From Saccharomycopsis crataegensis (Eukaryota > Ascomycota > Saccharomycetes > Ascoideales > Saccharomycopsidaceae), in NCBI RefSeq assembly GCF_037102585.1, contig NW_027043828.1, positions 124,001 to 188,000 on the forward strand: DNA of 64,000 nt, in the 5' to 3' direction. Every line of letters starts with the position of its first letter. Position 1 is the first letter of the stretch. This document shows, one piece after another, positions 12,470 through 22,737 of the stretch. A model generated the notes under the pieces. The model was given only the letters and a program-made list of their open reading frames with translations. It did no database searches and was not told the DNA's origin. The translations under genes were made by a program, and so were the position numbers.

Positions 12470-15400
12470 TCAAAACATATGTGCCCAAGTTCTTTCTTTC
12501 AATTTTAATGCGTGATACATCATCTTCGTAAAAGGAGATTTTTTGAATTCTTTATTTTTTTCCTCTCCAAAGCTAATGTTTTTATCCAACTCCAAATTCA
12601 AAACTTCAAGGGATAATCCAGCATCCAGTAAAGCCTTCTCGTGCAAATACTGGATATCTTGTCCTTGATATCGTTTTGCACTGAATATTTGTACAGCCAC
12701 AGATTGGATTTCATTAATTGTTATCACAGTTTCCAAACTTGTTTCAGGCAGTTCACACAACTCAAGGCAACGATCTTTGATCAATGGAAATACCAATTCA
12801 ATGATACTTCTGTCAATGGTGGCCATATGGTTCATCAACTTCAAATACCTTGATCTCCATCTTGGGTTCAATGACTTGAGACAAAATAATTTAGCAATGC
12901 AGACCAAAGTAACATTTGCAGCGTTTCTTTTAGTCAACAAACAATCAACTAAAACAACGGGAATCACCGCACCATCACCAAGATTTTTCAAAACAAGAGT
13001 CTTATTATCAAATCCCGCCTTGACCAACATCCCCCGTAATTCTTCCGATTCATCAACAGTAATATAGAATGGCACCATTGAACACAAGGAGTCCATTTCA
13101 AAAGGTTTCCCAGTGTTCATTGCAGCCTTCTTGGCACATAACACTCTCACAATTGCCATACTACTTCCAATTTTATAAATGGCACCTCTGCTGATGCCTA
13201 GAGATAAGGATCTCACGATCGAGTGGATATAGAATAGTTCAGATGACCACATAAGCAGATATTGTGCTTTAGTCATGAATTTTAGCATAATATCTTCTCC
13301 CCTAGTGGCATTTCTTGCTAAAACATCCCACATTCTTGCATTATCAAAGAATCCGCGGTTATTCATGGTCACAACTATATTACCCAAGAGCATGAAAGAA
13401 ATTTCAAATAGCAAAACATTGTTGTAATAAGAGAGAGTAAGTGAAATCCAAAGAGTAATTGGAAAGAACAGCGAATCATCCTGTAATCCATTAAGGACTC
13501 TTCCCAACTCCGCAAGGAACACGGCACAAGTACCAAATGAGAAAGTATCAGTATCAATCAATTCCAAGTAGCTGCAAAGCTTGAGGAAATACCTTTTAAC
13601 CAAAAGGTCTGGCGCCCCAAGACTATACAAATGCGACAATAATCTAATACCTTTTGCTTGAAAGACAGCATCATCCTGCTTCACAAGATCATGTGCCAAA
13701 TATGACAATTGTGTCGACCAGATATCATTCAATTTGGATCCCCTATATTCTGGAAGCCTAAGAGGCAAAATTAATCTGCCAAGAATCACTCTGGAGGCAA
13801 AGTAATCGTTGTGGTATTCAGAGGGTTTTGCAAAGTCTAAATCAAACATGTTTGGAATATTAGTGGAGTTTATTCCAAAAGTGTTACTTTCTTGCTTGTT
13901 GCTCGATTCCACTTGTGACAATAATACTTTTTTGCTTTTCTCACTCAAAAATTTATTATTTGCTAAAGTATTCATGATATTGACACTGATTTGTTTAATG
14001 AGAACCTTAACGGAAGTTGGTCCCTCTCTATAAAAAACTGCAACAACATATAACAATTGCGGCAAGAATTTCTCAACAAAGTAAAGCTTATCAAAAAATA
14101 TGGAAACACATATTTGTAACAAGAAATCAACCTTAAACCAATATAAGTCAATTCTCGCCTGTTGACCTCTAATACTTTTAGGGATTTTACTGCCTAGAAT
14201 CAATTGGTTCAAGACAGCACTGCAAACCTTCATTGTTGGGTTGAAAGACATAAGAGCAACTAGATTATCGTATTTGATCCCCGAAAATTGCCGGTTCAAT
14301 CCTTCATTAGTAATTTCACCAACAATCATTTCCACAAAGTCACTCTCATTTACTAATTTATTCCAAATACCATTATTCAATTCAGTCAAGTCGGCATTGT
14401 CTACTGGAACACTTTTAACAATAGCAGAGATAAGCCCACGAATCATTTCAGGACCATTAACCTCATAGTTCACAAAAACGTGAGTATATGCATATTTGAT
14501 CCATGGCTCAAGAATTAGATATAAATTATTTGAGTTGACAGAATTATCGTTTGTGCTGAAAATGTAGACAAATGCAGAAATGATGTCTTTTGTTAACTCG
14601 GGATATTTATCAGCCAAGCTTCTAGAAATCGAAGACACCATCAACGGACTCTTCGGAGGTGCGAATGCTGGACCAATTTCATTAGCTGTAGAATTTTTAT
14701 CATCGGATGCCAAAGAAGTTTCAAATTCATGCAGTAAATCGTAAGCATTTCGTCTAACCTGCTCGCTATCAGATAGTAATGCCAATCCAATCATTATAAA
14801 CACTTCACCAAGCAATTCTCTGGTTGCCACCGTTTTCTCTGCTAAACTCCATTTTCTTTTCTGGTTGTAAAAATTAAGTTGGTAACTCCCCAAGTTCAAG
14901 TAAAAAATTCTAATAATTTCTGATTTTTTGAAACTTGCAAACCTCAACTCCCTATCCAACAACATTGAATGAACTTCAAATGATTCAGAGAGGCCATTTG
15001 TTTCATCAATTTCTTTCAAATCTTTCCAATCAATAAGCCGTTCAAAATTGACAATCTTAAAACTCTTGGTGAATATTCCAATTTTCACTTTCTTCAGTTC
15101 TCCGAGACTATATATAACATGAGTCTCTGTCAAACGCAATTGAACAGGGAAAGTAACGCGATCTTTCCCACCCACTGACCCCCGGTTTTCATAATAAACA
15201 ATATCTTGAATATATTCCTTACCTCCAGAGCTGACGATATATACCCATTCAGGTAAATTGAAAGATTCAATAATCTTGCTATCTTGAAAAGTGGATAAGA
15301 ATGTTAATTTAACATGTTTTGGATTTAGGAATTTATTCAGAGATAATGCACGTGCCTCGAGTCTGGCAATCAAGTCTGGTGCAAAAACACTACTGACATT

Positions 15401-18400
15401 GACATAGAACACCCCAGCACATTTCTCTGCCAATTCGTCGGGGGTCAAACGACATAATAAATCAATCATGCAGCCCAAAGTCTCAGTAACAGTTGGCTTG
15501 TTGTACAAGGTACAATCAAAAACGACGTAATACGTAGAGGTTGCGGTTCTACTCAATGACTGTAAAATTCGGGAAAAAAGAATTTTTGGATCAACATCAA
15601 GATCGTTAAAGTAAGAGAAAGTTATAGCGAACACTTGAGTCCCATCTTTAGCCACACTTTCAGTAAAATATTTTGAGTTGATAATTTCCTCAGTCAATGG
15701 ATTATTCAATGACTTTTTGATAATATCATACAATTCAATGTATTTATTCTTGTTAATCCTGATGAATTCTGCAACCTGAGGAGTAAATTCGAGATATTTA
15801 TAGCCAAGAGAAGCAAAAAATGTATCCACAACCTCATAGTACACCAGCTTACTTTCCATCTTATCAATCATAACAAAGGTTGGTGAAACAACATGTTCTC
15901 TTATGGCTTCCGAATGTTCAACGACAAAGGTGTACATGATCTTGAAATGTTTGAAGTCAAACCCTTTTGGAGCCCCAGAATCTTTAACTGCCAATTCACA
16001 TACATCAGACACAGAAATTGCATCCACAAATCTAGAAATTTTATCTACCAACGCATGCATTTCGAGCTCTTTTCCTTTTAATAAAGGAAATTTCTCAATG
16101 TTCAAAGTGCCATTACTCGCATTTTGCAAGGCCTTAGTGAGTAATACAAAGCAGCGCTTCGCTTCAGGAGAAGGCCCGTAGTTTATGAATCCCAATTCCT
16201 CTGGGTAGGCAATAGCAGGACACAAAAACCGCAAAAAGAAGAAAGTACTAATGATGAGCAAACATAGGCTCTCATCTTTGGTATATTCATACACGCAGCT
16301 TCTCAAAGTGTAACATGTTGCTCTAATAATCAACGGAACCGAATCAGCAGACTCACAGATGCAATCCACAAGATTAGTGAAATAATGGAAAAATTTTCCT
16401 GAATCTTCATTGCTTATCCCATCACTACCTTGGAAGAATTGATCAACTTCAAAATAATCTTCATTGATAATAATTTGATCCAAGAGTCCGCCAATTGTAT
16501 TTTTCAAATATTCACTACCAAAATTTTTTCCGACTAAAGATAATAATTTAGTAGTCAAATTATTTCTTCTCAATATATCCAAAGGTTTCAAGCCAATCTT
16601 GAGTTCGTAATTGATCAAAGTCCTCAAAACATCATGTAGAAAACCACCAGCCTCGGTGACCACAAGAATAGCTTGACTAACTCTATCCATTTCTGATGCG
16701 TTCACAGTATTTCTAAAAGCAATCAATAAATCCGGCGACAGTAAGCCTTTGAAGCAAAATTGGTGGAAGTCCGCAGAATGTGTACTCTCTTCCACTGCCT
16801 TTGCCCTCAGTTGATCTAAGAAAATATGTTTGAAGATTTGTATAAAAGCATCTTTAATGACGGGGTTTTCATCCGTGATCACAGGTAAAACATACCATGA
16901 TGCAATTTCGTAATTGGCTTTGACCAAGTTCCCAATAATGCAAATACTGTGCTGGATAATTTTCTCGAGTTCAGCTTTATTAAAATCAGAAATAGCAGCT
17001 TGGTGTCCAGAATACTTGTGATGGATTGCTTTATGGGACGATTTCTCACAGGAGTCGTTCAAGCATTTCCGCAAAATTCTAATCAAAACATTATAGTAAT
17101 TTCCGAACATAACATTCCTAAAAATTGCCACTTCTTTTTCATAATTGATATTACTCCTAATAATTGGCAATTCAACAGTCAAAAAGGTCAAACATGACAA
17201 AATCTCTATGATAATCTCTCGATACAAATAATTAATATTAATGATGAAAGATTCAGATCTAGGAACGCCACTACTGCTGATCATAGAATTGAAGAAATTT
17301 GGCTCATCTTTAAAGAAAGAAGTTTCTAGCCAATATAGCATAGTCTTAAGAATACTATTCTTGTACATCAAGTATGTTCCATCAATTCTCAAATCTTTTC
17401 TAAATTTCATGGTGATATGCAAAAATCTCAGCACAGCAAGTTTCAATTTGGCAAAATTGGTGATGGCTACAGGCTTAGAGCTGTTAGCTATTTTGTAAGA
17501 AGAGTTGTTTGAAAATAAACGACACTGATTCTTGACGATATCAATCAAAGTTTGAGAAATCTTAACGATACTCCAACTGTTTTGAAATATAACCATCGGC
17601 AGTAATCTTTTGAATAATTTTTCGAGGACAACTGTATTAATGATTATCAATTCGGACTCTCTAGTTGACAATATTACAGTCTCAGACTTTGTCTTCAAGC
17701 GCCCAAACTCTTCTAAAAATTCACAATATATGACGAAGGCTAAATTCTGGTGTAATTCTTTTGATAAGATTTGTTCAGCAATCGCTCTTTTCTCTGGATC
17801 AACTGCACCTAATGATTTAATTAATTCCATGATAAACTGTAGAATGCGAGTATCTTTGATAAGGTTATATGCATCGTATGTTTCTGACGGGATTTCAAAT
17901 CCAAGTACAATTGCCAAAAATGTCGAATAGTTTGATAACGAGGTCAACTCCGCACGAGTCAAATTATTAACAGCCAAGAAATCTAGGAATTTTTGAAATG
18001 ACCTTTCCACTGCATTATTCAATCCGTCGGTATTTTTTTCAACTAAATTATTGAAAAAGTTAACCATTTTCTTTTGCAAATATTTCAGACTCTTGATAAT
18101 TACGTCATTATCTTTCCCTATGGCCTCCAAGAAATTCCAGTTCACAGAACTTCTCACTTTCTCGCAAACAGCATAATCTTGAGAAAAAAAATCCGCAAAT
18201 AAATTTATAATATTTTTGACACTGTAATATGTTTCAGCAGTTGCAGCGCATAAAAACACATAGAGAAATTCCTCAATTTTTTTCGCCATCAAAATCATGT
18301 TTTTGGCTCTATCGGAATCAAGATCATCAAAATACATTTGGATATCAATCTTTGAGGAATATTTTTCAAAATAAACATTCAAGTAATCTAAAAGAAAACC

Positions 18401-20722
18401 AAAATGGTGAATGTTCTTCTGGATGTCATGTAGGGAATGATCAAGTATCATATCAAGCCATTGAGGAATAAAACAAAGATTATATAAGAACACATAAGCG
18501 ACATAATTTTCAAGGGCCACTGAGTGGTTAATATGCGCCAAAATTATCTTGGTGCCGCAGTTGAAGCAAGAGTATTGAGGATCGAAGACTGCCGCGAATG
18601 ATAGAGGTGCCACCACAGGACCAACATTTGAAAGCTTATCAGCGACATTTAAAAGATCGGGATTTTCCATAAAATCTGCATCGGAAACACAAAACGGATC
18701 AAAATCAAACATACATTGAGGTGCAGGCAATACAACACCAAGAGAGATATCAAAAATCCTTCTGCACAAATAACCGTCATTTCTAAGAATTGTTAAACAG
18801 TCTTGTTGGTCTGAATTCTCAATGGAAGAAGCGATAGTACTTGCTGCGGTGGTTGAGATGGGTATTGTGCTGTTATTGGTATAATTGTTATTATTATTAT
18901 TGTTGTTGTTGTTGTTGTTGGTGGTGGTGTTGTTGTTGTTGTTGTTGCTGCTAATGTTACTAGATCCACTAAGAGAGCCAAAAAGATGGCTTGCTTTTCT
19001 ATTCATTGACGTGGACTCAATTATGCTGGAAGCTTGATGAGTAGTTGATTGTTTTGAGGAAGAGCTGGACGGAAAAATCGGCTGGTTCAATATTGGAACA
19101 TCCAGCAAGTCCGCTTTCTGGGAATCAGCATAGTCAATGAATACCATATAGTCCTTTTTAGTTGCGCTCATTATTTCGGAGATACGAAGGCCTCGTTGGA
19201 AGAGTTTCGTTGTTGCCTCAGTACTAAAAAATACTTCTTGGATAATGGCTAAACCCCCACTCAAACTACCAAGCTTTTTAACTACCGAGATAGAAATGTA
19301 ATAAGAGTATAAATCATCAGCTTTAAAATTTTCCAAAGAGGGAGCAAATAAGGGCAACAGGATTTGGGGAAGTAATAGGATATAGTTAGCCCAAAATTCT
19401 ATTTTAATATGTTCAATCAATGAGTTTTCGATAACAGTGGTTGACATCCTGTTTAGAATGTCTTTGACCTTGTTATGAACAACGGGGAAGTACTTTTTCA
19501 CAAACAAAACTGTGGGGTTTGATGGATCATGGCTGGCAATTGATCCTGCAGTAGATGCAAGAAGAGTAAAGCACTCTAGGATTAAATATTTTTGATGAAT
19601 GGATGTAACCACTTCCGGTCCTACAACTTTCAATAATAGATGAAACATTCGAAGTTCATGTGAGTTCACATTCAATTGCTCTTTCTTTTCCTTTGGCAGG
19701 CCTTCAATTTCAATATAGCTTTTAAATTTCTTAAAAACCGCGGCATTCATGGCAATTAATGAAAACAATGACCTGTAATTGAAAGCTTTTGCTAAAGGTG
19801 GAATACTGGACGCTGTTTTGGAAACTATCGGTTCTAATATTTCAAAAATCCCAAAAAGGTCAGGTCTATTTAAAGTAGATTTGATATAATCTTCAGGATA
19901 GTTTCTGGCATATGTGGTTACCAACCCAGAGATAAAATAGCTGTAAACTTGTATGAAAAGCTCTGACTTCTTGACTTTTTTAAATAGGTCAATTGAACAC
20001 TGCGTCAAATAGTCACTGGATGTGCTGGCTTGGAAAAGTGAACTCAATTCAAAATAGCCATACTTCAATTTTGAGTCAATCATGCAATAAATTAAATCTT
20101 TATCTGGAAGCGCATCCTCGAAGAAGCTCAACATGGTGGCACGAACATAATCAAAGAACTCCAAACCACTGATATCGGCAATAAATTCAAGAATACTGTG
20201 GATATGTAAGTCGCAAGACACGTCATTGTTGTTCTGATGAAGAGCAGTTCTGATGTCGGATGAGGAGTGATCAAATGGAATATCCAAGAAAGCAAGAATG
20301 ACCATTTTTGATTCGTAGCAGCTCTTCGCTCTGAGCAAATTCGGTATCAATTGGCTCAACAATTCAGTGTGTATGAGGCCCTTATATTTCCCGGTTGACT
20401 TGTAGTCTCCAAGCTTTGTGACATAATCGCTCATTAGTTTAATAATTAGAAAAGTTTGTTGTTCGTCATTTTTGAACTCCAATAAGCAATGACAGAAGCA
20501 TTGGAGAACAGTATTTAATTGTTGGGGTTTATTAAAAGAGAATATTAAAGATGTTGTCAGCAAATACAATGTGTCAGCGCCAGCGACCAACACGCTAATA
20601 TTTTCATTGACAAAGCTTTTGAGAACATTTATAAGTTTCTTGAAACTCGCGTTTATTATTGGCTCCATATATGATTTCTCAACAGGAAGCTGGTCAGATG
20701 TCGTTGTCATTGCTTTTGGCAT
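12470..20722 (-). CDS. IRA: IRA-type neurofibromin-like Ras GTPase-activating protein, copy 2
   Basis: This 2750-residue tandem paralogue of the downstream IRA gene has the same domain order. The RasGAP domain spans about residues 1310-1590, with arginine finger R1385 in ILRRNNLTTK and FLR motif FFFLRFLCPA with R1498. A Sec14-like module begins near residue 1680 (block NPLTEEIINSKYF), followed by a PH-like module and a helical C-terminus. A Ser/Thr/Asn low-complexity insert around residues 560-640, absent from copy 1, carries long Asn runs. The start is ATG 20722; a second Met is four codons later. By eye, identity to copy 1 is only moderate along most of the length, so the duplication is old. 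Both catalytic arginines remain, suggesting two active Ras regulators. Confidence 0.93.
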   Translation of the reverse strand: MPKAMTTTSDQLPVEKSYMEPIINASFKKLINVLKSFVNENISVLVAGADTLYLLTTSLIFSFNKPQQLNTVLQCFCHCLLEFKNDEQQTFLIIKLMSDYVTKLGDYKSTGKYKGLIHTELLSQLIPNLLRAKSCYESKMVILAFLDIPFDHSSSDIRTALHQNNNDVSCDLHIHSILEFIADISGLEFFDYVRATMLSFFEDALPDKDLIYCMIDSKLKYGYFELSSLFQASTSSDYLTQCSIDLFKKVKKSELFIQVYSYFISGLVTTYARNYPEDYIKSTLNRPDLFGIFEILEPIVSKTASSIPPLAKAFNYRSLFSLIAMNAAVFKKFKSYIEIEGLPKEKKEQLNVNSHELRMFHLLLKVVGPEVVTSIHQKYLILECFTLLASTAGSIASHDPSNPTVLFVKKYFPVVHNKVKDILNRMSTTVIENSLIEHIKIEFWANYILLLPQILLPLFAPSLENFKADDLYSYYISISVVKKLGSLSGGLAIIQEVFFSTEATTKLFQRGLRISEIMSATKKDYMVFIDYADSQKADLLDVPILNQPIFPSSSSSKQSTTHQASSIIESTSMNRKASHLFGSLSGSSNISSNNNNNNTTTNNNNNNNNNNNNYTNNSTIPISTTAASTIASSIENSDQQDCLTILRNDGYLCRRIFDISLGVVLPAPQCMFDFDPFCVSDADFMENPDLLNVADKLSNVGPVVAPLSFAAVFDPQYSCFNCGTKIILAHINHSVALENYVAYVFLYNLCFIPQWLDMILDHSLHDIQKNIHHFGFLLDYLNVYFEKYSSKIDIQMYFDDLDSDRAKNMILMAKKIEEFLYVFLCAATAETYYSVKNIINLFADFFSQDYAVCEKVRSSVNWNFLEAIGKDNDVIIKSLKYLQKKMVNFFNNLVEKNTDGLNNAVERSFQKFLDFLAVNNLTRAELTSLSNYSTFLAIVLGFEIPSETYDAYNLIKDTRILQFIMELIKSLGAVDPEKRAIAEQILSKELHQNLAFVIYCEFLEEFGRLKTKSETVILSTRESELIIINTVVLEKLFKRLLPMVIFQNSWSIVKISQTLIDIVKNQCRLFSNNSSYKIANSSKPVAITNFAKLKLAVLRFLHITMKFRKDLRIDGTYLMYKNSILKTMLYWLETSFFKDEPNFFNSMISSSGVPRSESFIININYLYREIIIEILSCLTFLTVELPIIRSNINYEKEVAIFRNVMFGNYYNVLIRILRKCLNDSCEKSSHKAIHHKYSGHQAAISDFNKAELEKIIQHSICIIGNLVKANYEIASWYVLPVITDENPVIKDAFIQIFKHIFLDQLRAKAVEESTHSADFHQFCFKGLLSPDLLIAFRNTVNASEMDRVSQAILVVTEAGGFLHDVLRTLINYELKIGLKPLDILRRNNLTTKLLSLVGKNFGSEYLKNTIGGLLDQIIINEDYFEVDQFFQGSDGISNEDSGKFFHYFTNLVDCICESADSVPLIIRATCYTLRSCVYEYTKDESLCLLIISTFFFLRFLCPAIAYPEELGFINYGPSPEAKRCFVLLTKALQNASNGTLNIEKFPLLKGKELEMHALVDKISRFVDAISVSDVCELAVKDSGAPKGFDFKHFKIMYTFVVEHSEAIREHVVSPTFVMIDKMESKLVYYEVVDTFFASLGYKYLEFTPQVAEFIRINKNKYIELYDIIKKSLNNPLTEEIINSKYFTESVAKDGTQVFAITFSYFNDLDVDPKILFSRILQSLSRTATSTYYVVFDCTLYNKPTVTETLGCMIDLLCRLTPDELAEKCAGVFYVNVSSVFAPDLIARLEARALSLNKFLNPKHVKLTFLSTFQDSKIIESFNLPEWVYIVSSGGKEYIQDIVYYENRGSVGGKDRVTFPVQLRLTETHVIYSLGELKKVKIGIFTKSFKIVNFERLIDWKDLKEIDETNGLSESFEVHSMLLDRELRFASFKKSEIIRIFYLNLGSYQLNFYNQKRKWSLAEKTVATRELLGEVFIMIGLALLSDSEQVRRNAYDLLHEFETSLASDDKNSTANEIGPAFAPPKSPLMVSSISRSLADKYPELTKDIISAFVYIFSTNDNSVNSNNLYLILEPWIKYAYTHVFVNYEVNGPEMIRGLISAIVKSVPVDNADLTELNNGIWNKLVNESDFVEMIVGEITNEGLNRQFSGIKYDNLVALMSFNPTMKVCSAVLNQLILGSKIPKSIRGQQARIDLYWFKVDFLLQICVSIFFDKLYFVEKFLPQLLYVVAVFYREGPTSVKVLIKQISVNIMNTLANNKFLSEKSKKVLLSQVESSNKQESNTFGINSTNIPNMFDLDFAKPSEYHNDYFASRVILGRLILPLRLPEYRGSKLNDIWSTQLSYLAHDLVKQDDAVFQAKGIRLLSHLYSLGAPDLLVKRYFLKLCSYLELIDTDTFSFGTCAVFLAELGRVLNGLQDDSLFFPITLWISLTLSYYNNVLLFEISFMLLGNIVVTMNNRGFFDNARMWDVLARNATRGEDIMLKFMTKAQYLLMWSSELFYIHSIVRSLSLGISRGAIYKIGSSMAIVRVLCAKKAAMNTGKPFEMDSLCSMVPFYITVDESEELRGMLVKAGFDNKTLVLKNLGDGAVIPVVLVDCLLTKRNAANVTLVCIAKLFCLKSLNPRWRSRYLKLMNHMATIDRSIIELVFPLIKDRCLELCELPETSLETVITINEIQSVAVQIFSAKRYQGQDIQYLHEKALLDAGLSLEVLNLELDKNISFGEEKNKEFKKSPFTKMMYHALKLKERTWAHMF

Positions 20723-21340
20723 TAGATAAATCTACCAATGATAAGCTGCTGACAGACGATTAGTATAACAGAATGAAATAGTGCAAGTATTGAGAGGCAG
20801 AAAACAAAGATTAAAATCTTTGTGAGAGGTTTAATTGTTAGATTTAGACAGACATACGATAACTCATGGGGCTGATGACAGTGACAAAATAATATGTCTT
20901 GTATACATCTAATTACAATCGCCGGTACGGGTTTTTTGTGAGATTTCTCAAAATTTCGGTTCTGGTCACGAGCCCTGTAGCACTTGTTTGTTATTTGTTA
21001 TTATATATGAAACCGTTCATATATCGATATTATTATGAACAGGAATATTATTCTATGTTTAAAGAAGATGGAGAGAGGTTTCTAGTTCGTGCAGTTTTTT
21101 TTTTTGAATCTTTGTTTTAAAGAAGATGGTGGTATTATGTTTTATCTGTGGTCAGCCCCACAATAATATTAGGGAATTCCCATTATATCCGACCACAAAG
21201 TATCAATATCATATAAAGTATCATATTAGAGATCAAAGCTTATCCTAAATATTTTAAGTTTTTTAATTCAGAGGGAATCTAATCCACTGATCATTTATTA
21301 ACTCTCACATTCACACAGGTAATACGAGTAATCCCATTGC
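20723..21340. promoter_or_regulatory. Upstream region of IRA copy 2, also the 3' side of SNF8
   Basis: These 618 bp should hold the IRA copy 2 promoter. A 7-bp inverted repeat (TGTGGTC at 21147-21153, GACCACA at 21191-21197) flanks an AGGGAATTCCC palindrome; its meaning is unknown. A 73-codon open stretch at 20899-21120 has no ATG and was not accepted. Confidence 0.5.
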
Positions 21341-22132
21341 TCATGTTCCCCTTTCCAATTTATTTATCCAAGACGGATCCCAATAATGTACTTCTCCATA
21401 CACAGGATCAACATCAACCCACAAAAACCCAAAACTCACCATCTCTTCTAACACATCTTTCGAATGATAACTTGACCATCGGTAATTATCCACTAGTATT
21501 CCCACGGTAGCATATCCCATAATTTCACAAATCTCAAACACTTTGGTTTCATAGTTATTCAACTCCTTTGATACCGATCTTATGAATTTCTTATTTTGAT
21601 CTCCCACAGTGATGACCTTAAAATTTGGGTCGAGGGTAGATAACAATTCGACACTTTTTTCAATGTCCAGCTCCGTTAAATCCACAATTGAATTTGGACT
21701 ATCGGGATTGGTCATAATCTTTAATAATTCATCAACTGCAACAATCCCTCCATTCACATCTTCAAGTTTCTTGCATAGCTCAATGATTTTTACTGCAAGC
21801 TCATTGTAAAACTCATCATTATCATCACCCAATAGCTTCGACCATAAAGACGCATTCTTGTTTTTGGAGGCAGATTTCTTGGATAGACTAGCAGCAAGAG
21901 GATCAACGCCGACAGAGAAACATAAGCTTGTGAACTCCTTCCTCAAATTCTCATTAGATTTGATTTCTTCTGGGTGGTTTTTTGCGAAATTCGCTAAAGC
22001 TTGTTGGAACACAGATAGTTGGATTGACAACTTCTCATGTTGCTGATCAGCAAGCAGTTTCCCTAACTGCTGATACTGTTTTAGGGCAGATTCTGAGTTG
22101 GTGAATGAAGAAAGGCCAATTTTCTTACTCAT
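21341..22132 (-). CDS. SNF8: ESCRT-II subunit Snf8/Vps22
   Basis: This 263-residue protein is an ESCRT-II subunit. Together with Vps25 and Vps36 it sorts ubiquitinated membrane proteins into multivesicular bodies at the endosome. Seen: the family N-terminus KKIGLSSFTNSESALKQY, the long helix LGKLLADQQHEKLSIQL, the conserved block FTSLCFSVGVDPLAASLS, and FYNELAVKIIELC at the start of the first winged helix. The second winged helix carries VGILVDNYRWSSYHSKDVLE. The usual family length is about 230-260 residues, so the gene is complete. The start ATG 22132 has no upstream in-frame alternative of note. It diverges from the oxygenase gene across 605 bp. Confidence 0.94.
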   Translation of the reverse strand: MSKKIGLSSFTNSESALKQYQQLGKLLADQQHEKLSIQLSVFQQALANFAKNHPEEIKSNENLRKEFTSLCFSVGVDPLAASLSKKSASKNKNASLWSKLLGDDNDEFYNELAVKIIELCKKLEDVNGGIVAVDELLKIMTNPDSPNSIVDLTELDIEKSVELLSTLDPNFKVITVGDQNKKFIRSVSKELNNYETKVFEICEIMGYATVGILVDNYRWSSYHSKDVLEEMVSFGFLWVDVDPVYGEVHYWDPSWINKLERGT

Positions 22133-22737
22133 CTTTCCATTAATATTGTATTGTTAAATCTTTAAGTGAAAGGTCGTTGCACGCGAGAATATTCGATGTC
22201 ATTTGGCGCGATGGCATGTATTTTTTACCCGGCTGCATTCTAACGTGTCACGTGAATGTAAATACCTCTCCTACAGGGGAAGGATAGTTCAAAAATGGTG
22301 TGAATGGAAAGGATATGCTGTCTGTAGTATAGACTATTGCAAATAGTGTGGGTCTCTAGGCTCATTACGATATTTCCTTAAAAGTTTTGTAAATTTCTTG
22401 AATATCTATCAAGAGATTGGAAAATTTCTGATATCTAAAAAGAAACCCAGAATACAGATTCCTTCTGAAACGACTCAATTGCTAAAAAAAAAGTCATACT
22501 CAAATTGAATGATTGCTGGAAACATAAAAGTGTCCATTAATTACCCTTTGAAAATATTTGTTGCTCTTTCTTTGTGGATGTTGAGATTTTTGGCACATCA
22601 TGTCATGTGCGTTCCTCAAATGGCAACATCCACTGTGGAGACATATAAAACAACAAATAATCTCCTATTAGTGGTAGTGGTTTAACTTTTTAATTTTCTG
22701 TAATATATGTATATTTTAAGGGCTTTGTATTATAATC
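22133..22737. promoter_or_regulatory. Bidirectional promoter, SNF8 / oxygenase
   Basis: This 605-bp divergent region contains a palindromic TCACGTGA (22248-22255), the core of Cbf1-type basic helix-loop-helix sites, and a TATAAAA at 22644-22650, about 88 bp before the oxygenase ATG. Which gene the E-box serves cannot be told from sequence. Confidence 0.55.

Noticed and set aside
20899-21120. 73-codon plus-strand frame with a hydrophobic segment
   Set aside because: It begins at TTG; the nearest ATG (20894) is in another frame and stops after 15 codons. No splice signals support another start.
22247-22255. Possible CDEI element of a point centromere (GTCACGTGA)
   Set aside because: No AT-rich 80-bp block followed by a CDEIII-like TTCCGAA element downstream; a promoter E-box is the simpler reading.
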